Assembly: GCA_045642025.1 (NCBI GenBank)
Contig: JAZUIB010000039.1
Span: forward strand, 1-35,617
DNA from: Equadaptatus sp045642025
GTDB lineage: Bacteria; Synergistota; Synergistia; Synergistales; Synergistaceae
Length of the DNA: 35,617 bases
Reading direction: 5' to 3'
In this document: piece by piece, positions 6,609 to 15,581 of the stretch
How the letters are laid out: every line of letters begins with the position of its first letter
Position numbering within the stretch: position 1 is the first letter of the stretch
Notes under the pieces: generated by a model
What the model saw: the letters and a program-made list of their open reading frames with translations, nothing else
Told to the model about the DNA's origin: nothing
Database searches by the model: none
Translations under genes and position numbers: made by a program

Positions 6609-8891
6609 TTATTTACTGTTTATGCAGTCTTTTATAGTTTTTTCGTCAACGTTATCCGCTATGCAGACAACGATGCAGTTACCGTCAGATACGACTATCG
6701 GATTGTTGAGTTTTTTCAGCTCCATCGGCCTGTATCCGGCAAAATCTCTTTTTCTTTTCTCAATGTGTTCCTGTATGCTGATTTTTAATTTTTTCACTCC
6801 TGCAGCATCTTTAGCTTTAAAAACAGCTATTTCTTCTGCTGTTCCGCCGCTGCCCAGACAAAGCGCGGCAGCGGCAATATCGGACTGCTCCAGTTTGTAT
6901 TCTGATAAAATAAGCGAATTGTCAACAATACCTAAAGAGTCCTGGAAAGCAATTTTTGTCATTATTTTTTCAACAATTTTTTCTGCGTCAGGTGATGACG
7001 GTATGCCCTGTACTTTTACGGAAGTATTTTGTTTTTTACTTCCGGAAGCAATGGTGTGCGTGCGAAGATATGCCGCAAGTTTCTTGTATTCTTTGGCAGT
7101 ATTTAAATGTACGCCGTCTTTGGTAGCAATGCCTGACGGCAGAGCTCCTTCTGAATCTGCAATGGCGCTGTGAAGGTCAACATAGTAGCAGCGTTTTTCT
7201 TTTGCAAGTTTACGAAGCTCCTTGTTGCAGGCGTTTACTTTCTGGTTATTGAACTTGCTTGTTGCTGATTTGGCTTTTGTTACAGGCATAATGGATTCTA
7301 TATATATTATTGCAGACGGGTGGTATTGACGTACTGTATCTATAACTTTTTTATATCGCTCTATATATGATTGAGGCGTTTTAATTACAGCAAGTTCATT
7401 TGCTCCCAGCATTATATATATCTTGCCCACATGAGGCATACGCTTAAGTTCTTCGGTAATTTTTCTGCCGTTCGAAAGTGTTTTACTGAAGATATTGCTT
7501 GTTCCGACACCGCCGATCGCCATAAAATGCGCTTTTATTCCGGAAAATCTTCCCAGTCCAAGAGTCAGGGAATCTCCTATAAATACTGCGTCAGAGAAAT
7601 ATGAATCATCAACAGGCATAGATTTAGGAACAACACACTCTATGCCTGCCGGTATATTGGCAGATGTACCAGAATTCATATTGAGTTTGGCAAGATTTGT
7701 ATCCGCAATAAACGTATTTTGTCCGTAAAGGATAAGTATGTCTTCTATTCCGGAGTTTTCCAGATACTGATATATGTCTTTGTTGTAGTAACGCATGTCA
7801 ATCAGATGAATTTCACTGTAATGATTTACAAGAAACGGCACAAGGCTGTGCGCAAAAGAATCTTTCAGAATCGCAATTTTACTGTTCGTGCCGCAGGAAC
7901 TGGTTATAACCGTTACAGCGTGATTACCGTCAAGGTAGTAATCATATTTGTTTTTCTGAAACAGTCTTGACGGATTGTATAACGAAGACATAGTTTTGCC
8001 CTGTTCTCCGGGAAATGTTACTGTACATTTATATGGTTTAGGGGTAAGCGTATATGTGCTTATTATATCCGGAGAAACCTTTATAAAACCGGATTTAGAC
8101 CACAGAGAACCCCGAAAATCCGCATTTACGTTCTTTATTTTAAAATCTGTTTTGGGATACACTTTATACCCCAGTGTTCCGCCCAGTGCAGCATACAGAT
8201 AGTAACTGCCAAGCGCAGTCTGATGGTGGTCTGTCCGGTAATAGATATATTCTTTGTTATGGTTCAGCAGAAGTCCGCTGCATTCAATAAGCTTAACCTT
8301 TGAAGACAGTTTTGATTTCAGCTGCTTGTAGGTAGACCAGTAGACACTTTTGTATGTGTTTTCAGGCAGCTGTTTTCTCATTATCTCAAACGCGTCCGGA
8401 ACGACAGCTACTTTAACGTTATAGTACGGATGTTTGGCAAGTGCATTAATTCCTTTAATATTATCGGCAATTATCCCTGCAACATTCTGCTTTGCGTAAA
8501 GTGCGGCAGAATTTTCAATAAGGCTGCCGTTTTTTCCCACAAAAATATTATTGTTTTCTTTTTTCCCCGACAGGATTTCAAGTTTGCTTTTCAGCGCAAT
8601 TATGTTACTGCGTCTGACAAAGTGGTCTGAAAAATAATCAGAGATTCCCGCTGTATAAGAACCATTAAACAGAGATTGAGCCGAAATTGCAGGGAACTGC
8701 GCAAGCGGCCTGTTTTCGTCTGCGGAATACTCTGTATGCTTTGCGGCAGCACTCAAAATCATAGGCAGGCAAAGCACAAACACTATGCAGGAACAGGCAA
8801 CAATTTTACGTTTTATGTTATTGCCGGCGTTTTTTGTACTGTCTTCTGTAGGCACATCACATGGTGTATGGTCAAAACTGTTGTATTCCAT
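6609..8891 (-). CDS. Three-domain envelope protein: DHHW/AlgJ-like + SGNH hydrolase + DUF4358
   Basis: A 760-aa protein with a cytoplasmic N-tail and one membrane segment (about 29-50), so the rest is outside the membrane. Residues about 60-400 resemble DHHW/AlgJ/AlgX-type acetyltransferases: the Asp-His pair is in TDHHQT (220-225) and the nucleophile Ser in KDSFAHSL (Ser345). Residues about 425-615 form a separate SGNH/GDSL domain: GDSLTLG (Ser441), GGVG (460-463), GANE (496-499; Glu where Asn-Asp is usual) and DGVHLN (592-597). Residues about 634-757 resemble DUF4358. The gene follows an MBOAT acyltransferase by 12 bp. Known AlgI/AlgJ-like pairs move acetyl groups across the membrane onto surface polymers, so polysaccharide or wall-polymer O-acetylation is likely. 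Having all three units in one chain is unusual as far as I know. Confidence 0.85.
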   Translation of the reverse strand: MEYNSFDHTPCDVPTEDSTKNAGNNIKRKIVACSCIVFVLCLPMILSAAAKHTEYSADENRPLAQFPAISAQSLFNGSYTAGISDYFSDHFVRRSNIIALKSKLEILSGKKENNNIFVGKNGSLIENSAALYAKQNVAGIIADNIKGINALAKHPYYNVKVAVVPDAFEIMRKQLPENTYKSVYWSTYKQLKSKLSSKVKLIECSGLLLNHNKEYIYYRTDHHQTALGSYYLYAALGGTLGYKVYPKTDFKIKNVNADFRGSLWSKSGFIKVSPDIISTYTLTPKPYKCTVTFPGEQGKTMSSLYNPSRLFQKNKYDYYLDGNHAVTVITSSCGTNSKIAILKDSFAHSLVPFLVNHYSEIHLIDMRYYNKDIYQYLENSGIEDILILYGQNTFIADTNLAKLNMNSGTSANIPAGIECVVPKSMPVDDSYFSDAVFIGDSLTLGLGRFSGIKAHFMAIGGVGTSNIFSKTLSNGRKITEELKRMPHVGKIYIMLGANELAVIKTPQSYIERYKKVIDTVRQYHPSAIIYIESIMPVTKAKSATSKFNNQKVNACNKELRKLAKEKRCYYVDLHSAIADSEGALPSGIATKDGVHLNTAKEYKKLAAYLRTHTIASGSKKQNTSVKVQGIPSSPDAEKIVEKIMTKIAFQDSLGIVDNSLILSEYKLEQSDIAAAALCLGSGGTAEEIAVFKAKDAAGVKKLKISIQEHIEKRKRDFAGYRPMELKKLNNPIVVSDGNCIVVCIADNVDEKTIKDCINSK

Positions 8892-8903
8892 CTTCGGACC
8901 GCC

Positions 8904-10310
8904 TTAAAATTTAAAGTAAATGAATGTGCTGAGTGTATTGTCCATAAGATATGCCGTGCACACTGCAAGCATTATTACCGAAAGCAATATCTTTGAGAAA
9001 TAGTTCTTTCCTGCTGTTTTTCTGAAATATTTCACAGGTAACGGGAAAATTCCGGCTATTGCCAGAGGCAGTATATATCTGTATGAGTAAAGTAGGTAAA
9101 GATATGAAAAATCTTTCGCCGCCGCGCCGAACCCAAACATTTTGCTTATGTAGGCTGCAGCCGAGTTTAAGTCAGGCGAAGCAAATATAACCCATCCGAA
9201 CATAACCAGTACAAATGTTACTGTCGTGCCGATAAATCTTGGTATGTTAATTTTCTTTAAGCAGTATTTTTCCGCTACGAGCAATACCGCATAATAAAGA
9301 CCCCATACAACAAATGTATAATTAGCTCCGTGCCACAGCCCTGTTAATGCCCATACCGCAAAGATGTTAAACATATGGCGTGCGGCCGCTCTAAAACGCG
9401 GAATTTTTGACGTGGGGTAATTTTCGGCGTTTATACGGTTTCCTCCAAGAGGTATATAAACATATTCCCTAAACCAGCTTCCAAGGCTTATATGCCAGCG
9501 GCGCCAGAAGTCGCTTACTGTTTCTGCAAGGTAGGGATAGTTAAAGTTTTCACAGGATGTAAAACCAAACATACCGCTCAGTCCTATTGCCATATCAGAA
9601 TATCCGGAGAAATCGTAGTATATCTGCAGAGTGTAGGCAAAGGCTCCGAGCCATGCCGAAGGAGCAGAGATTTCGCCCGACGCCGAAACACTTTTCCATA
9701 TTTGCGCAATGTTGTCAGCAATGAGAAGTTTTTTTGCCAGCCCGCAGCAGAAACGGCAGAATCCGTCTATAAACTTGTCTTCGCTGAATATACGCTCTTT
9801 AAGTTGTCCGGCAAATTCCTTGTATTTGTTTATGGGACCGGCTGTAAGCTGCGGGAAAAATGCAAGGTACAGACCGAGAGATACCGGATTTTTCTGTACG
9901 GCTGTTTTTTCTGACCACACATCTGCAATATATGATATTGCCCTAAATGTATAAAATGAAATTCCAACAGGGAGGGGAAAGCGCGGAACTGCAATATTCA
10001 GCCCTGCAATAGAGCTAAACGCAGAGCAGAAAAATGCCGCATATTTGAAAATTACAAGCGGAAGCAGATTCAGCAGAATGAATACCGCAGGTATATATTT
10101 TTTTCTGTATTTCCCGATACATAATCCGCCGCAAAAGTTTATTGCCGCTGACAGAATCAAAAGCATTACGCACAACGGCTCGCCCCATGCGTAGAAAAAC
10201 AGACTTATCAGCAGTAACACGCCATTTTTCAGAACATCCGGCGTTATTATATACAGTATCAGTGCTGTCGGTAAAAAATAATATACAAATGACAGTCCGG
10301 TAAATGACAT
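8904..10310 (-). CDS. MBOAT-family O-acyltransferase (AlgI/DltB-like)
   Basis: Multi-pass membrane protein of 468 aa, the usual AlgI length. ATG at 10310 is preceded by AAGGGG ten bases upstream. Family motifs are present: FPLPVGISFYTF (near 110), PQLTAGPINKY (near 175), YYDFSGYSDMAIG (near 231), DFWRRWHISLGSWFREYVYIP (near 270) and LTGLWHGAN with the catalytic His (near 325). It presumably passes an acyl group, usually acetyl, from a cytoplasmic donor across the membrane. The partner is the DHHW/SGNH protein encoded 12 bp downstream, which would place the group on an extracytoplasmic glycan or wall polymer. Two CapA-like genes are transcribed divergently, so surface polysaccharide work is the local theme. 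The polymer itself is unknown. Confidence 0.92.
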   Translation of the reverse strand: MSFTGLSFVYYFLPTALILYIITPDVLKNGVLLLISLFFYAWGEPLCVMLLILSAAINFCGGLCIGKYRKKYIPAVFILLNLLPLVIFKYAAFFCSAFSSIAGLNIAVPRFPLPVGISFYTFRAISYIADVWSEKTAVQKNPVSLGLYLAFFPQLTAGPINKYKEFAGQLKERIFSEDKFIDGFCRFCCGLAKKLLIADNIAQIWKSVSASGEISAPSAWLGAFAYTLQIYYDFSGYSDMAIGLSGMFGFTSCENFNYPYLAETVSDFWRRWHISLGSWFREYVYIPLGGNRINAENYPTSKIPRFRAAARHMFNIFAVWALTGLWHGANYTFVVWGLYYAVLLVAEKYCLKKINIPRFIGTTVTFVLVMFGWVIFASPDLNSAAAYISKMFGFGAAAKDFSYLYLLYSYRYILPLAIAGIFPLPVKYFRKTAGKNYFSKILLSVIMLAVCTAYLMDNTLSTFIYFKF

Positions 10311-10348
10311 GTACCTAATTCCCCTTGCAGCCTATTTTCAGTCCGAGT

Positions 10349-10376
10349 ATTATAGTACATAATCCTTGATTGTGCA
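10349..10376 (-). promoter_or_regulatory. Predicted promoter for the MBOAT-SGNH operon
   Basis: On the minus strand a perfect TATAAT lies at 10354-10349, with TGCACA (10376-10371) 16 bases upstream as a weak -35. The leader to the ATG at 10310 would be about 33 bases. Confidence 0.45.
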
Positions 10377-10461
10377 CAAAATAATGATGTTCGCCTAACA
10401 ACATTTTCAGTTATGATCGCAATAATAAATAGTCAGCTTAACAAAATTCGCAATATAAGAC

Positions 10462-10490
10462 TTGTGCTGCAATGCAATATAAAGTATATT
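10462..10490 (+). promoter_or_regulatory. Predicted promoter for the tandem capA-like genes
   Basis: TTGTGC (10462-10467) and TATATT (10485-10490) are spaced by 17 bases, about 55 bases before the first CapA-like start. GCAATATAA occurs twice nearby (10450-10458 and 10475-10483). Confidence 0.42.
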
Positions 10491-10544
10491 AATTAAAGAC
10501 GGCATTTTTAAGCCAAGATATTTATCCGGATTATAGAAGAGCAG

Positions 10545-11735
10545 GTGTTTATCATATTTACATTTACATTAAAGAAACGTATTTCAATAATTTGCTGTAC
10601 TGTTGCAATTCTGTTAGGATTACTGTTGTTTCATATGTCGCCTCTTTCCGCAACAGACAATAAAGAACCTGTAGCAGCAGAACAAACTGCTAAACCGCTG
10701 CCTCAGAAAGCATCTCTGCTTTTTACCGGCGATTTGATGGTACATAAGCCGCAGATTACAAAGGCAAAGCGGGCAAACGGCTATGATTTTCACTCATCTT
10801 TTGAATTTGTAACACCGGTAATATCCTCGGCAGATCTGGCTGTCGGAAACCTTGAAACAACCTTAAGCGGCGAAAAACAGGGTTACAGCGGTTACCCATG
10901 TTTTAACGCGCCGGATGAATTTGCCGATGCTCTTAAAGATGCTGGTTTTGATGTTCTTACAACTACTAACAATCATTGCATGGACAGAAATTTTTACGGT
11001 CTTTGCAGAACTGTGGCACAACTTGATGCAAAGGGGATATCCCATTTTGGGACATATGCTAAAAGAGAGGACAGAGAGAAGGTTCTGGTGAAAGAGGTAA
11101 ACGGAATAAAAGTTGCGTTTATCGGGTGGACCTACGGTACTAACGGCATTCGTATAGACAGTAACAAAAAATGGTCGGTAGCACTTACCGGACTGAATGA
11201 AGTTAAAAAAGACGTAGAACGCGCAAAAGCACTTAAGTCTGACCTCATTGTGGCGATGCCTCATATAGGAACCGAATATCTTTTGACTCCTCCGTCTCAA
11301 GTTCAATCATTTGTCGGCAGATTACTTGAGTTCGGCGTCAATATCGTTATTGCTTCACATCCTCATGTAGTTCAGCCGTTTGAATTCAGAAACGGGAATT
11401 TCATCGCCTGGTCAATGGGCAATTTTATTTCTAATCAGCGGCCCAAGCCAAGAGATATGGGCGTTATGGTCAAACTCAGCATTGAAAAGAGCGGCGGTAA
11501 AACGCTGATAAACAGCGCAGAGATAATACCCACCTGGGTACAGGTGAATAAAAATGACGGAAGCAAAACTTCAAGAGTCCTTATCATCTCTGACGCCCTG
11601 AGTAAAAAACAGGATTATCAGCTCAAGGCCATGGATATCTTGCGCCTTGAAGAAGCAGACAGAGACTTCTCAAAGCGCATTATGAAGATGACTAAAAAAG
11701 CAGATGTGCCAGGGTATATCATCAATAATAAATAA
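10545..11735 (+). CDS. CapA-family (poly-gamma-glutamate capsule type) metallophosphatase-fold protein, copy 1
   Basis: 396 aa with a GTG start and a hydrophobic N-terminal anchor or signal (about 12-34). The CapA domain covers about 55-360 and has calcineurin-like metal motifs: FTGDLM (60-65), GNLETT (101-106), TNNHCMD (141-147), MPHIGTEY (238-245), ASHPHVVQ (270-277) and SMGNFI. CapA/PgsA proteins take part in making or anchoring poly-gamma-glutamate, but no capB or capC synthase genes are nearby, so this copy may act on another polymer or be a wall phosphatase or hydrolase. The ribosome site before the GTG is weak (AGAAGAG, three bases), so the exact start is uncertain. It is followed 44 bp later by a close paralogue. 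Confidence 0.87.
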   Translation: MFIIFTFTLKKRISIICCTVAILLGLLLFHMSPLSATDNKEPVAAEQTAKPLPQKASLLFTGDLMVHKPQITKAKRANGYDFHSSFEFVTPVISSADLAVGNLETTLSGEKQGYSGYPCFNAPDEFADALKDAGFDVLTTTNNHCMDRNFYGLCRTVAQLDAKGISHFGTYAKREDREKVLVKEVNGIKVAFIGWTYGTNGIRIDSNKKWSVALTGLNEVKKDVERAKALKSDLIVAMPHIGTEYLLTPPSQVQSFVGRLLEFGVNIVIASHPHVVQPFEFRNGNFIAWSMGNFISNQRPKPRDMGVMVKLSIEKSGGKTLINSAEIIPTWVQVNKNDGSKTSRVLIISDALSKKQDYQLKAMDILRLEEADRDFSKRIMKMTKKADVPGYIINNK

Positions 11736-11779
11736 AATATCAGTAAACCTGCTGTGATAATGCTGAGGGGATAACTTCC

Positions 11780-12937
11780 GTGAAAAAACGTTTTATATTT
11801 TCGTGTATGCTTATATGTACACTGTTGTTTCTCCCGCAAATGCAGCATATTTCCGTTGCAGGCACCCTCGCTGACGGAACAGTCATTACCGAAAAAAGCG
11901 ACCTTCAGAAAGCAACACTTCTTTTCACGGGAGACCTTATGGCTAATATGCCTCAGATTGTAACGGCAAAACGGGCAAACGGATATGATTTTTATCCTTC
12001 ATTTGAATTTGTAAAACCGATAATATCATCAGCAGATTTGGCTGCAGGAAATCTCGAAACCACATTTAGCGGTGCCCAAAGAGTTTACAGCGGCTTTCCG
12101 CGTTTTAACGCTCCAGATGAATATGCCGATGCCATAAAGGATGCCGGTTTTGATGTCCTTACAACGACTAACAATCATTGCATGGACAGAAATTTTGAGG
12201 GCATAGTCAGAACTATTGAGCAGCTTGATGCCAGAGCAATTGATCATTTCGGCACATACGCCAGCAAAGAAGACCGAGAAAAGATCCTGGTTGAAGATGT
12301 AAACGGCATTAAAGTTGCTTTTGTCGGATGGACATTCAGTACAAATAAAATTCCTGTCGCAAACAATAAAAAATGGTCTGTCGCACTGGCACTGCAGAAT
12401 GAAGTTGCTAAAGATATTGAGCGAGCAAAATCGCTTAACCCTGATTTGATCGTAGCAATGCCGCACATAGGCATAGAGTACCGCCCTGCCCCGCCTCCGT
12501 TTATTAAAGGTTTTGTAAAATGGCTGCTTGATAAGGGTGTCAATGTTGTTATTGCTTCACATCCGCATGTAGTTCAGCAGTTTGAATTCAGAAACGGCAA
12601 TTTTATTGCATGGTCAATGGGTAATTTTATTTCCAATCAGTGGATTAAACCTCGTGATGTAGGTGCAATAGTAAAACTGAATATTGAAAAACAAAACAAT
12701 AAAACAGTAATAGAAAGCGCAGAAATAATTCCTACATGGGTACAGCGGCAGAAAAAAGACGGAAGCAGAACTTCAAGGGTTATGGTTATTTCAGATGCTT
12801 TAAACTCCCCGCAGAATTATCAGCTCAGCACTGCAGACATTCAGAGACTAAAAGCGGCAGACAGAGATTTTTCGCAGCGTATTATGAAAATGACTAAAAA
12901 ACCGGAGGAACAAGGTTACATTATGATAAATAAATAA
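11780..12937 (+). CDS. CapA-family metallophosphatase-fold protein, copy 2 (tandem paralogue)
   Basis: 385 aa with a GTG start at 11780 and GAGGGG nine bases upstream. The N-terminal segment KKRFIFSCMLICTLLFLP is a signal peptide, with possible cleavage near residues 27-30. All metal motifs of copy 1 are kept: FTGDLM (49-54), GNLETT (90-95), TNNHCMD (130-136), MPHIGIEY, ASHPHVVQ (259-266) and SMGNFI. The two proteins are alike from the first motif to the last residues (both end near MTKKA/PxxxGYI), and near-identical DNA stretches remain (around 10960-10995 and 12155-12190), so this is a tandem duplication. The differences concentrate in the N-terminal 45 residues and the loop after the PHIG motif, which may tune localisation or substrate. 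Confidence 0.9.
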   Translation: MKKRFIFSCMLICTLLFLPQMQHISVAGTLADGTVITEKSDLQKATLLFTGDLMANMPQIVTAKRANGYDFYPSFEFVKPIISSADLAAGNLETTFSGAQRVYSGFPRFNAPDEYADAIKDAGFDVLTTTNNHCMDRNFEGIVRTIEQLDARAIDHFGTYASKEDREKILVEDVNGIKVAFVGWTFSTNKIPVANNKKWSVALALQNEVAKDIERAKSLNPDLIVAMPHIGIEYRPAPPPFIKGFVKWLLDKGVNVVIASHPHVVQQFEFRNGNFIAWSMGNFISNQWIKPRDVGAIVKLNIEKQNNKTVIESAEIIPTWVQRQKKDGSRTSRVMVISDALNSPQNYQLSTADIQRLKAADRDFSQRIMKMTKKPEEQGYIMINK

Positions 12938-12938
12938 A

Positions 12939-12961
12939 TCCTTTTGTCTCCTTCAAAGGTT
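12939..12961. terminator. Weak hairpin between convergent capA2 and thiE
   Basis: The 24 bp between the two stop codons can fold into a short hairpin (AATCC-TTTTG against CAAAGG-TTT, with one bulge) and has T-rich tails on both strands. It is weak compared with the other terminators here. Confidence 0.3.
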
Positions 12962-13651
12962 TCATCTGTTTGCATTCCAGGTTTCTACAAGTTCGCAGGC
13001 CGCATTATAAGGGTTTGCGGCAGCACATACGGCAGAGACAACAAAATAGCCTGACACGGCAGTTTTGGCCAAAAGCGGCAAATCTGCAGATTTTACTCCG
13101 CCTCCAGTGACTACAGGGAGCGGAGATTTTTTTGCAAAAGTATCTATCTCTTCTGCAGATGGGATTATTGTCCTGTTCGCTCTGTCCTTTTTCAAATCTT
13201 TTTTCGTTTCTGTTTCATGCACAGGAGCAATGCCGAAATAATCCACGCAAGACAGTTCAGCAGTTTCAAGATATTCTGAAAGTTTTTCCTGTGGGGCGGA
13301 CAAACCTATCACGGTGTTTTCGCCGAGTATTTTTCTGCATTCAGACGGAGACATATCCTCCTGCCCGACATGTACTCCGTCAACCTTTATACCGAGTTCC
13401 GCTGCAGCTTTTGCAATATCCGCACGATCGTTAATAAGCAGGGTAACCTTATCCTGCTTTTTGAGTTCCGCAATTATTCCCGCTGCGATTTCCAGCAGTT
13501 TTATAAGTTCATTGTCTTGCGCAGTTTTTGAACGCACCTGCACACAGGTAAATCCTGCGCGCACAGCAGCATAAACTATATCTGAATATGTATGGTGCAT
13601 ACAGTTTTCAGGACCTGCGACAAGATAATGAGACAGATTGAATGACCTCAT
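12962..13651 (-). CDS. thiE: Thiamine phosphate synthase
   Basis: Joins hydroxyethylthiazole phosphate and hydroxymethylpyrimidine pyrophosphate to thiamine phosphate. 229 aa from ATG at 13651, with AAGGAG six bases upstream. TIM-barrel motifs are in the usual order: VQVRSK (37-42), LLINDRADIA (71-80), GVHVGQEDM (92-100), VIGLS (114-118), the phosphate-binding loop ending in ETETK (146-150), and VVTGGGV (180-186). The loop reads GIAPVHETETK where GPxFxTxTK is typical, a modest divergence. The ribosome site lies inside the last codons of thiM and the start is two bases after the thiM stop, so translation is coupled. It is the second gene under the TPP riboswitch. Confidence 0.93.
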   Translation of the reverse strand: MRSFNLSHYLVAGPENCMHHTYSDIVYAAVRAGFTCVQVRSKTAQDNELIKLLEIAAGIIAELKKQDKVTLLINDRADIAKAAAELGIKVDGVHVGQEDMSPSECRKILGENTVIGLSAPQEKLSEYLETAELSCVDYFGIAPVHETETKKDLKKDRANRTIIPSAEEIDTFAKKSPLPVVTGGGVKSADLPLLAKTAVSGYFVVSAVCAAANPYNAACELVETWNANR

Positions 13652-13653
13652 TT

Positions 13654-14484
13654 TCAACTCCTTAATTCAAATGAATTGCACACAATATTATCAACTGTAA
13701 GGCTGTATAACATATCAAGGAAAGCCACTCTGAAACTTCCTGGAGCCTGACACTTTGCTTCAGCTTCACGTCCGGCAAAATTAAAGGCATTAACTGCGCA
13801 CAGTGCAGCGGTAAACGGATTTTCAGGGGCAAGAGCAAGGTAATACGCGGCAACACCGCCCAGTGCACAGCCAAACCCTGCTGCGCGTTCCATAAGAACT
13901 GAGCCGCCGTAAGAAACAACTGTCTGATTACCATCGGTAACATAATCAGTAACTCCTGAAACTGCTACCGCACCTCCGGTGTACTTCGCAAGCGCGACAG
14001 CCGCGTCAAGAGCCTCTTCGGATTGATGCGATGAGTCAATCGCGCAGTCGCAGGCTTCGCCTTCAATTGTTTTCCAAAGACGCGCCAGTGCAATAATTTC
14101 CGAAGCATTGCCGCGTATAACAGGCGGCTTATATTTTTTGAGTTCAAGCAACAGAGCCGTCCGCAGATTTCCAAGCCCCGCTGCGACAGGGTCAAGCACC
14201 CACGGTTTCTCAATTTCGGAAAGTTTTTCTGCTGCCGCCTGTATTGTTTTTTCATAAACAGGAAACATTGTGCCCAAGTTAATATAAAATGCTGCGCACT
14301 TTTCGGCTAAACGACACACTTCGTCAGGCATATTTACTATAGCCGCTGATGCGCCGGCAGCAACTTGACAATCAGCCACAAATCCTGCGGTAACATAGTT
14401 TGTTACAGACGGTACAAGCGGGCGGATATTTTTTGCCTTTTCAAAAACAGTGCTCATTTTTCTCTGAATATTCTCTTTATTCAT
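13654..14484 (-). CDS. thiM: Hydroxyethylthiazole kinase
   Basis: Phosphorylates salvaged 4-methyl-5-hydroxyethylthiazole for ThiE. 276 aa, typical for ThiM. Ribokinase-fold features seen: VTNYVT (27-32), GASAAIVNMPDEV (44-56, the substrate pocket), LDPVAAG (97-103), VIRGNASEI (122-130) and GFGCALGG (203-210, with the conserved Cys206). GLGNLRT after DPVAAG replaces the more usual GAT-R pattern slightly. ATG at 14484 follows GGAGA. Together with thiE it allows thiazole salvage; no thiD, thiC or thiG is present in this window, so the pyrimidine half must come from elsewhere. Expression is controlled by the TPP riboswitch and terminator directly upstream. Confidence 0.92.
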   Translation of the reverse strand: MNKENIQRKMSTVFEKAKNIRPLVPSVTNYVTAGFVADCQVAAGASAAIVNMPDEVCRLAEKCAAFYINLGTMFPVYEKTIQAAAEKLSEIEKPWVLDPVAAGLGNLRTALLLELKKYKPPVIRGNASEIIALARLWKTIEGEACDCAIDSSHQSEEALDAAVALAKYTGGAVAVSGVTDYVTDGNQTVVSYGGSVLMERAAGFGCALGGVAAYYLALAPENPFTAALCAVNAFNFAGREAEAKCQAPGSFRVAFLDMLYSLTVDNIVCNSFELRS

Positions 14485-14496
14485 AATTTCTCTCCA

Positions 14497-14520
14497 AAAT
14501 AAAATCTGCCTTATGGCAGA
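14497..14520 (-). terminator. Riboswitch-associated intrinsic terminator before thiM
   Basis: On the minus strand TCTGCC (14520-14515) and GGCAGA (14510-14505) form a hairpin with an ATAA loop, followed by TTTTATTTT. It sits between the TPP aptamer and the thiM ribosome site, so the switch most likely works by transcription termination when TPP is bound. Confidence 0.8.
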
Positions 14521-14529
14521 CCGGTTATT

Positions 14530-14618
14530 TGCTCCCTGCGCAGGTATTAACCTACAGGTTCAAAGGGTAGGCGTCTGCCTTCTCAACAGTGCCCTGCGGC
14601 ACAGTACCCCTGCGTTAA
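14530..14618 (-). promoter_or_regulatory. TPP riboswitch (THI element)
   Basis: Read on the minus strand the region holds the conserved THI-box blocks in order: GCAGGGGT, then GTTGAGAAGG (family CTGAGA), then ACCCTTTGAACCTGT, then GGTTAATACCTGCGCAGGGA. The P1 closing pair is formed by CAGGGG and the trailing CAGGGA region. It lies about 45 bp upstream of thiM and is followed by a hairpin plus T-tract, giving TPP-dependent repression of thiM-thiE. Confidence 0.96.
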
Positions 14619-14659
14619 CATTATTCGCCGCATCATAAAAAACTGTCGCGGACTGTTGG

Positions 14660-15520
14660 CTATTCTACTCTTAAAAGCAGTTTATATATTGAATAATTTT
14701 CATACACGCAACGGACAAATTCTCTTGTTTCAAGATAAGGGATATTTTCGACCCACATATCTTCGTCCTCTCTGTATTTTTTCCAAGAGTTCACATTGGC
14801 AAGTCCGGCATTGTATGCCGCAGAAGCACGCAGGACATTGCCGTTGCAGCGTTTCAGCATTTTACCAATCATCAAGGAACCTATCAATATATTATCCATC
14901 GGATGCAGCATATAAAACCTGTTTATGCCGTTTTTCCTCGCAATTTCTTTGGCAGTTTCCGGCATAAGCTGCATTAAACCTTCAGCGCCGGAGGAACTCA
15001 CCGCAAGCGGGTTAAATTTACTTTCACGTTTCATTACAGCCCATATAAGCTCTTTTTCAACGCCACTTTTTTGTGCCGCAAAATTAACTTCATCCTCATA
15101 AAGAGTTTTGAATTTATCTTTTACGTCTGACAGCAGTTCTTTTTTATTCTTTGTATTCACGCCGCCTTTGTCCGGACGCAGTCTGAAAGCATAATAATCA
15201 AGCGGATATTTTTCGAGCAGATTACTGCGTACTGATTCAGCCTTTTTATTTTTCCCCATTTTTTCCAAAGCCTTGGCGCGCCAGTATAAAAACTTTGCCG
15301 GACGGCGTACCTCATAAAGACGCAGCGGCAGCACGTCCCAGTTTTTCTCAGCTTCGGCATAGTTTTTGTTTTCCCACGCCTTATAACCATTCTCCCAGCG
15401 CACAGACAGCCGTTCTCTTTCATTTCCGAGAAACACGGGTATTTTGCATGCGGCATACACCGTAAGCAATATCAAAATAATAAATACTATACAACCTGCC
15501 GAGGATTTTCTCTTTCTCAT
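14660..15520 (-). CDS. Membrane-anchored lytic transglycosylase (Slt-type SLT domain)
   Basis: 286 aa with an N-terminal membrane segment (9-32), so the enzyme acts outside the cytoplasm on peptidoglycan. Residues about 40-115 have repeat-like helices (WRAKALEKMGKNKKAESV) reminiscent of the Slt70 superhelical region or TPRs. The catalytic domain is complete: MKRESKFNPLAVSSSGAEGLMQLMP (Glu166, motif 181-187), AAYNAG (234-239) and ENIPYLETREFV (258-269). This fits the family better than the paralogue at 4507-5376. A minus-strand TATAAT lies only about ten bases upstream of the ATG at 15520 and no strong ribosome site is seen, so a very short or leaderless transcript, or a slightly different start, is possible. 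Confidence 0.9.
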   Translation of the reverse strand: MRKRKSSAGCIVFIILILLTVYAACKIPVFLGNERERLSVRWENGYKAWENKNYAEAEKNWDVLPLRLYEVRRPAKFLYWRAKALEKMGKNKKAESVRSNLLEKYPLDYYAFRLRPDKGGVNTKNKKELLSDVKDKFKTLYEDEVNFAAQKSGVEKELIWAVMKRESKFNPLAVSSSGAEGLMQLMPETAKEIARKNGINRFYMLHPMDNILIGSLMIGKMLKRCNGNVLRASAAYNAGLANVNSWKKYREDEDMWVENIPYLETREFVRCVYENYSIYKLLLRVE

Positions 15521-15581
15521 AATGCAATATTATACCTCATCGGAGTATAATATAGACAGAAAATCTCAAGGAGCCGGATAC

